From: Desulfobacterales bacterium
GTDB taxonomy: Bacteria; Desulfobacterota; Desulfobacteria; Desulfobacterales; BuS5
DNA length: 5,976 nucleotides
Direction of reading: 5' to 3'
NCBI GenBank assembly: GCA_020056865.1
Contig: JAGVGX010000169.1
Coordinates: forward strand, 1-5,976
The notes under the pieces are model-generated. The model was given only the letters and a program-made list of their open reading frames with translations, ran no database searches and had not been told where the DNA came from. Each line of letters starts with the position of its first letter. Position 1 is the first letter of the stretch. Made by a program: the position numbers and the translations under genes. This document shows positions 4,374 through 5,976 of the stretch, in pieces.

Positions 4374-5198
4374 ATGGACAAAGACCTTCAGAATACGCTG
4401 AAAAATTTTACGCACAGCGATCAACAGCTTACTGTTTTAACCGGTGCCGGTGTTTCTGCTGAAAGCAACATCCCCACATTCAGAGGCCATGAAGGGTACT
4501 GGACCATAGGGTCAAGGGAATATCATCCTCAGGAAATGGCAACCTTTCGCATGTTTACTCAAAAACCCTATGAGGTTTGGAAATGGTATTTATATAGAAA
4601 AAATATCTGCCAGAAAGCCGAACCGAACTCTGGGCACGTGGCCATTGCTCAAATGGAAACGCTGTTTAAAAACCGCTTTACACTTATCACTCAAAATGTT
4701 GACGGCCTTCACATCAGAGCAGGGAACTCAATCAAACACACTTTCCAGATTCACGGAAACATTTCTTTTATGCGCTGTGTCAATGAATGTGCTTCTAAAA
4801 TATTTCCCTTGCCTGAAAACCTCTGTGGAAAAGAAAAAGGAAGCGACTTGACCGATGATGAGAAAAAACTGCTAAGATGTCCGGATTGCGGCAGTTTTAC
4901 TCGTCCGCATGTGTTGTGGTTTGATGAAGCATACAATGAAACCTATTATTCCTATCAAAGCGCTCTTAACGCAGCAGAAAAAACCGGGCTGCTTTTGATT
5001 GTGGGCACCTCAGGCGCAACCAATCTGCCGAACCAGGTTGCCACGCTGGTCCATCATAATAAGGGCATGATCATTGATATAAATATTGAACCGAATACAT
5101 TTACAAACCTGGCTTTATCCGCAGAAAAAGGGTATTTTATCAAACAACAAAGCAGCGTGGCATTGCCATCCATACTCGATATATTTAAAAACCTGTAA
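4374..5198 (+). CDS. cobB: NAD-dependent protein deacylase, sirtuin (CobB/SIRT5-like)
   Basis: A 274-residue cytoplasmic sirtuin. It removes acyl groups from lysine using NAD+, releasing nicotinamide and O-acyl-ADP-ribose. Motifs in order: TGAGVSAESNIPTFRG (23-38, NAD binding; N32 stands where G is usual), TQNVDGLHIRAG (106-117), catalytic H127 in IHG, zinc cysteines C135, C139, C169 and C172, RPHVLWFDE (177-185) and VGTSG (210-214). Y72 and R75 in WYLYRK occupy the positions of the SIRT5/CobB acyl-pocket Tyr and Arg, so removal of succinyl or malonyl groups is likely besides deacetylation (inference from motif). The segment between the cysteine pairs is about 30 residues, longer than minimal. 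ATG 4374 has AAGGGGG six bases upstream. GATAAT at 4340-4345 could be a -10 box, with a poor -35. The gene is convergent with hemL across 17 bases. It is intact and looks like an ordinary housekeeping sirtuin. Confidence 0.92.
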   Translation: MDKDLQNTLKNFTHSDQQLTVLTGAGVSAESNIPTFRGHEGYWTIGSREYHPQEMATFRMFTQKPYEVWKWYLYRKNICQKAEPNSGHVAIAQMETLFKNRFTLITQNVDGLHIRAGNSIKHTFQIHGNISFMRCVNECASKIFPLPENLCGKEKGSDLTDDEKKLLRCPDCGSFTRPHVLWFDEAYNETYYSYQSALNAAEKTGLLLIVGTSGATNLPNQVATLVHHNKGMIIDINIEPNTFTNLALSAEKGYFIKQQSSVALPSILDIFKNL

Positions 5199-5215
5199 TG
5201 CCTGTCGTGAGCAGA

Positions 5216-5976
5216 CTATTTGCTTAGTTCTTTAAACACATCCTGTGCAGCTGTTATGGTTTGATCCATATGTTCGGTTGTATGTGCGGATGAAATAAAA
5301 AAGGCCTCAAACTGCGAAGGTGCAAGGTAAATACCTTTTTCAAGCATGCCTTTGTAATATGCAGTAAATCGTTCAAGGTTGCTTTTTTTTGCATCGTCAA
5401 AATTTTTCACATCTGTGTCCGTAAAAAAGAGCCCCAGCATGCCCCCTACTTTTTTTACAGATACATCTATCCCAGCATCTGTTGCAGCTTTTATCAAGGC
5501 TTGTGCAAGATACTCGGATTTTTCATTGATCATGTTATAAAAATCCGGATTTTTCAGTTCTGTAAGCGTTGCAATTCCAGCAGCCATAGCAAGTGGATTT
5601 CCTGAAAGTGTGCCTGCCTGGTAAACTGGCCCACTGGGTGCAATTTGCTCCATAATTTCACGTCTTCCGCCATACGCACCTACTGGCAATCCGCCTCCAA
5701 TAACTTTGCCCAAACAGGTAAGATCCGGCGTGATTTTATACAACGACTGCGCGCCACCATAAGCAACCCGGAATCCAGTCATCACTTCGTCAAATATAAG
5801 CAGACTGCCGTGTTTGGTTGTTAATTCTCTTAACGCCTCCAAAAATCCAGGTTCAGGAGGAACCATCCCCATATTTCCTGCAACAGGTTCAACAATAATA
5901 CACGCAATATCTTGCCCTTTTTCCTCCATGAGCTGGGAAATCGCATCAATATTATTATATGGAACCGATAATGTAT
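5216..5976 (-). CDS. hemL: Glutamate-1-semialdehyde 2,1-aminomutase, C-terminal part
   Basis: Minus-strand gene running off the window end. About 252 residues are visible, roughly 170 short of the usual 425, so the first part of the enzyme lies beyond 5976. The frame is already open at the edge, so the ATG at 5929 is internal. HemL is a soluble PLP enzyme that converts glutamate-1-semialdehyde to 5-aminolevulinate, the entry to tetrapyrrole synthesis in bacteria using the C5 pathway. Marks: EPVAGNMGMVPPEPGFLEAL, the PLP-ring aspartate in FDEVMTGFR (visible residue 62), the PLP lysine in LGKVIGGGLPVGAYGG (visible residue 90), and AGTLSGNPLAMAAG. The end (APSQFEAFFISSAHT...) is complete. It is the only clear core-metabolism gene here and marks the island's right border. 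Its 3' end faces the sirtuin; no convincing shared terminator hairpin is visible in the 17 bases between. Confidence 0.95.
   Translation of the reverse strand, partial: TLSVPYNNIDAISQLMEEKGQDIACIIVEPVAGNMGMVPPEPGFLEALRELTTKHGSLLIFDEVMTGFRVAYGGAQSLYKITPDLTCLGKVIGGGLPVGAYGGRREIMEQIAPSGPVYQAGTLSGNPLAMAAGIATLTELKNPDFYNMINEKSEYLAQALIKAATDAGIDVSVKKVGGMLGLFFTDTDVKNFDDAKKSNLERFTAYYKGMLEKGIYLAPSQFEAFFISSAHTTEHMDQTITAAQDVFKELSK

Noticed and set aside
4570..4851. 93-residue plus-strand frame inside the sirtuin gene
   Set aside because: It lies wholly within the clearly conserved sirtuin coding region in another frame.
5199..5215. Shared terminator between the sirtuin and hemL
   Set aside because: The 17-base gap holds no stem of useful length and no T-run on either strand.

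Overview
The window reads as an accessory, toxin- and debris-rich stretch of a bacterial chromosome that rejoins a core gene at its right edge. The core anchor is hemL (tetrapyrrole synthesis, minus strand, cut by the window end). The mostly AT-rich base composition, the GGGACATT/GGACTTGCGG repeat families, the Fic/HEPN-MNT/DUF4258-DUF2283 cargo and the style of the 134-residue conserved protein suggest a deltaproteobacterial lineage such as Desulfobacterota. That placement is inference; no rRNA or lineage marker is present.

Left part (1-1164): the C-terminal end of a Fic-family AMP-transferase, whose last codons are made of a GGGACATT repeat, is followed by an imperfect hairpin. A decayed ORF6N-domain gene with a 13-bp inverted repeat at its front comes next, then about 290 bases with no readable gene.

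Middle (1165-3308): a solitary HEPN protein of the AbiU2 type, then a cluster of five GGACTTGCGG repeats and more gene debris. An intact two-gene HEPN-nucleotidyltransferase (HEPN-MNT) toxin-antitoxin operon follows, with a 22-base overlap. Directly after it lie a sixth copy of the GGACTTGCGG repeat and a short remnant of a second Fic-like C-terminal winged helix. Then comes a striking array of ATGTAA/TTACAT half-sites in alternating orientation about 20 bases apart, including two copies of a palindromic unit 41 bases apart.

Right part (3309-5976): a conserved protein of unknown function, then a DUF4258-DUF2283 pair in which the DUF4258 gene has lost its start (frameshift and stop) while the DUF2283 gene is intact. 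A complete class III (CobB/SIRT5-like) sirtuin follows, and convergent hemL.

Together the intact pieces (Fic, AbiU2-like HEPN, HEPN-MNT, DUF2283) are characteristic of a toxin-antitoxin/defence island under turnover. Fic and MNT both belong to families that transfer AMP to targets, and both HEPN proteins belong to a family rich in RNases. Cooperation between these genes is not shown by the sequence. The most unusual signals are the ATGTAA/TTACAT array and the two repeat families that abut or enter the coding regions.
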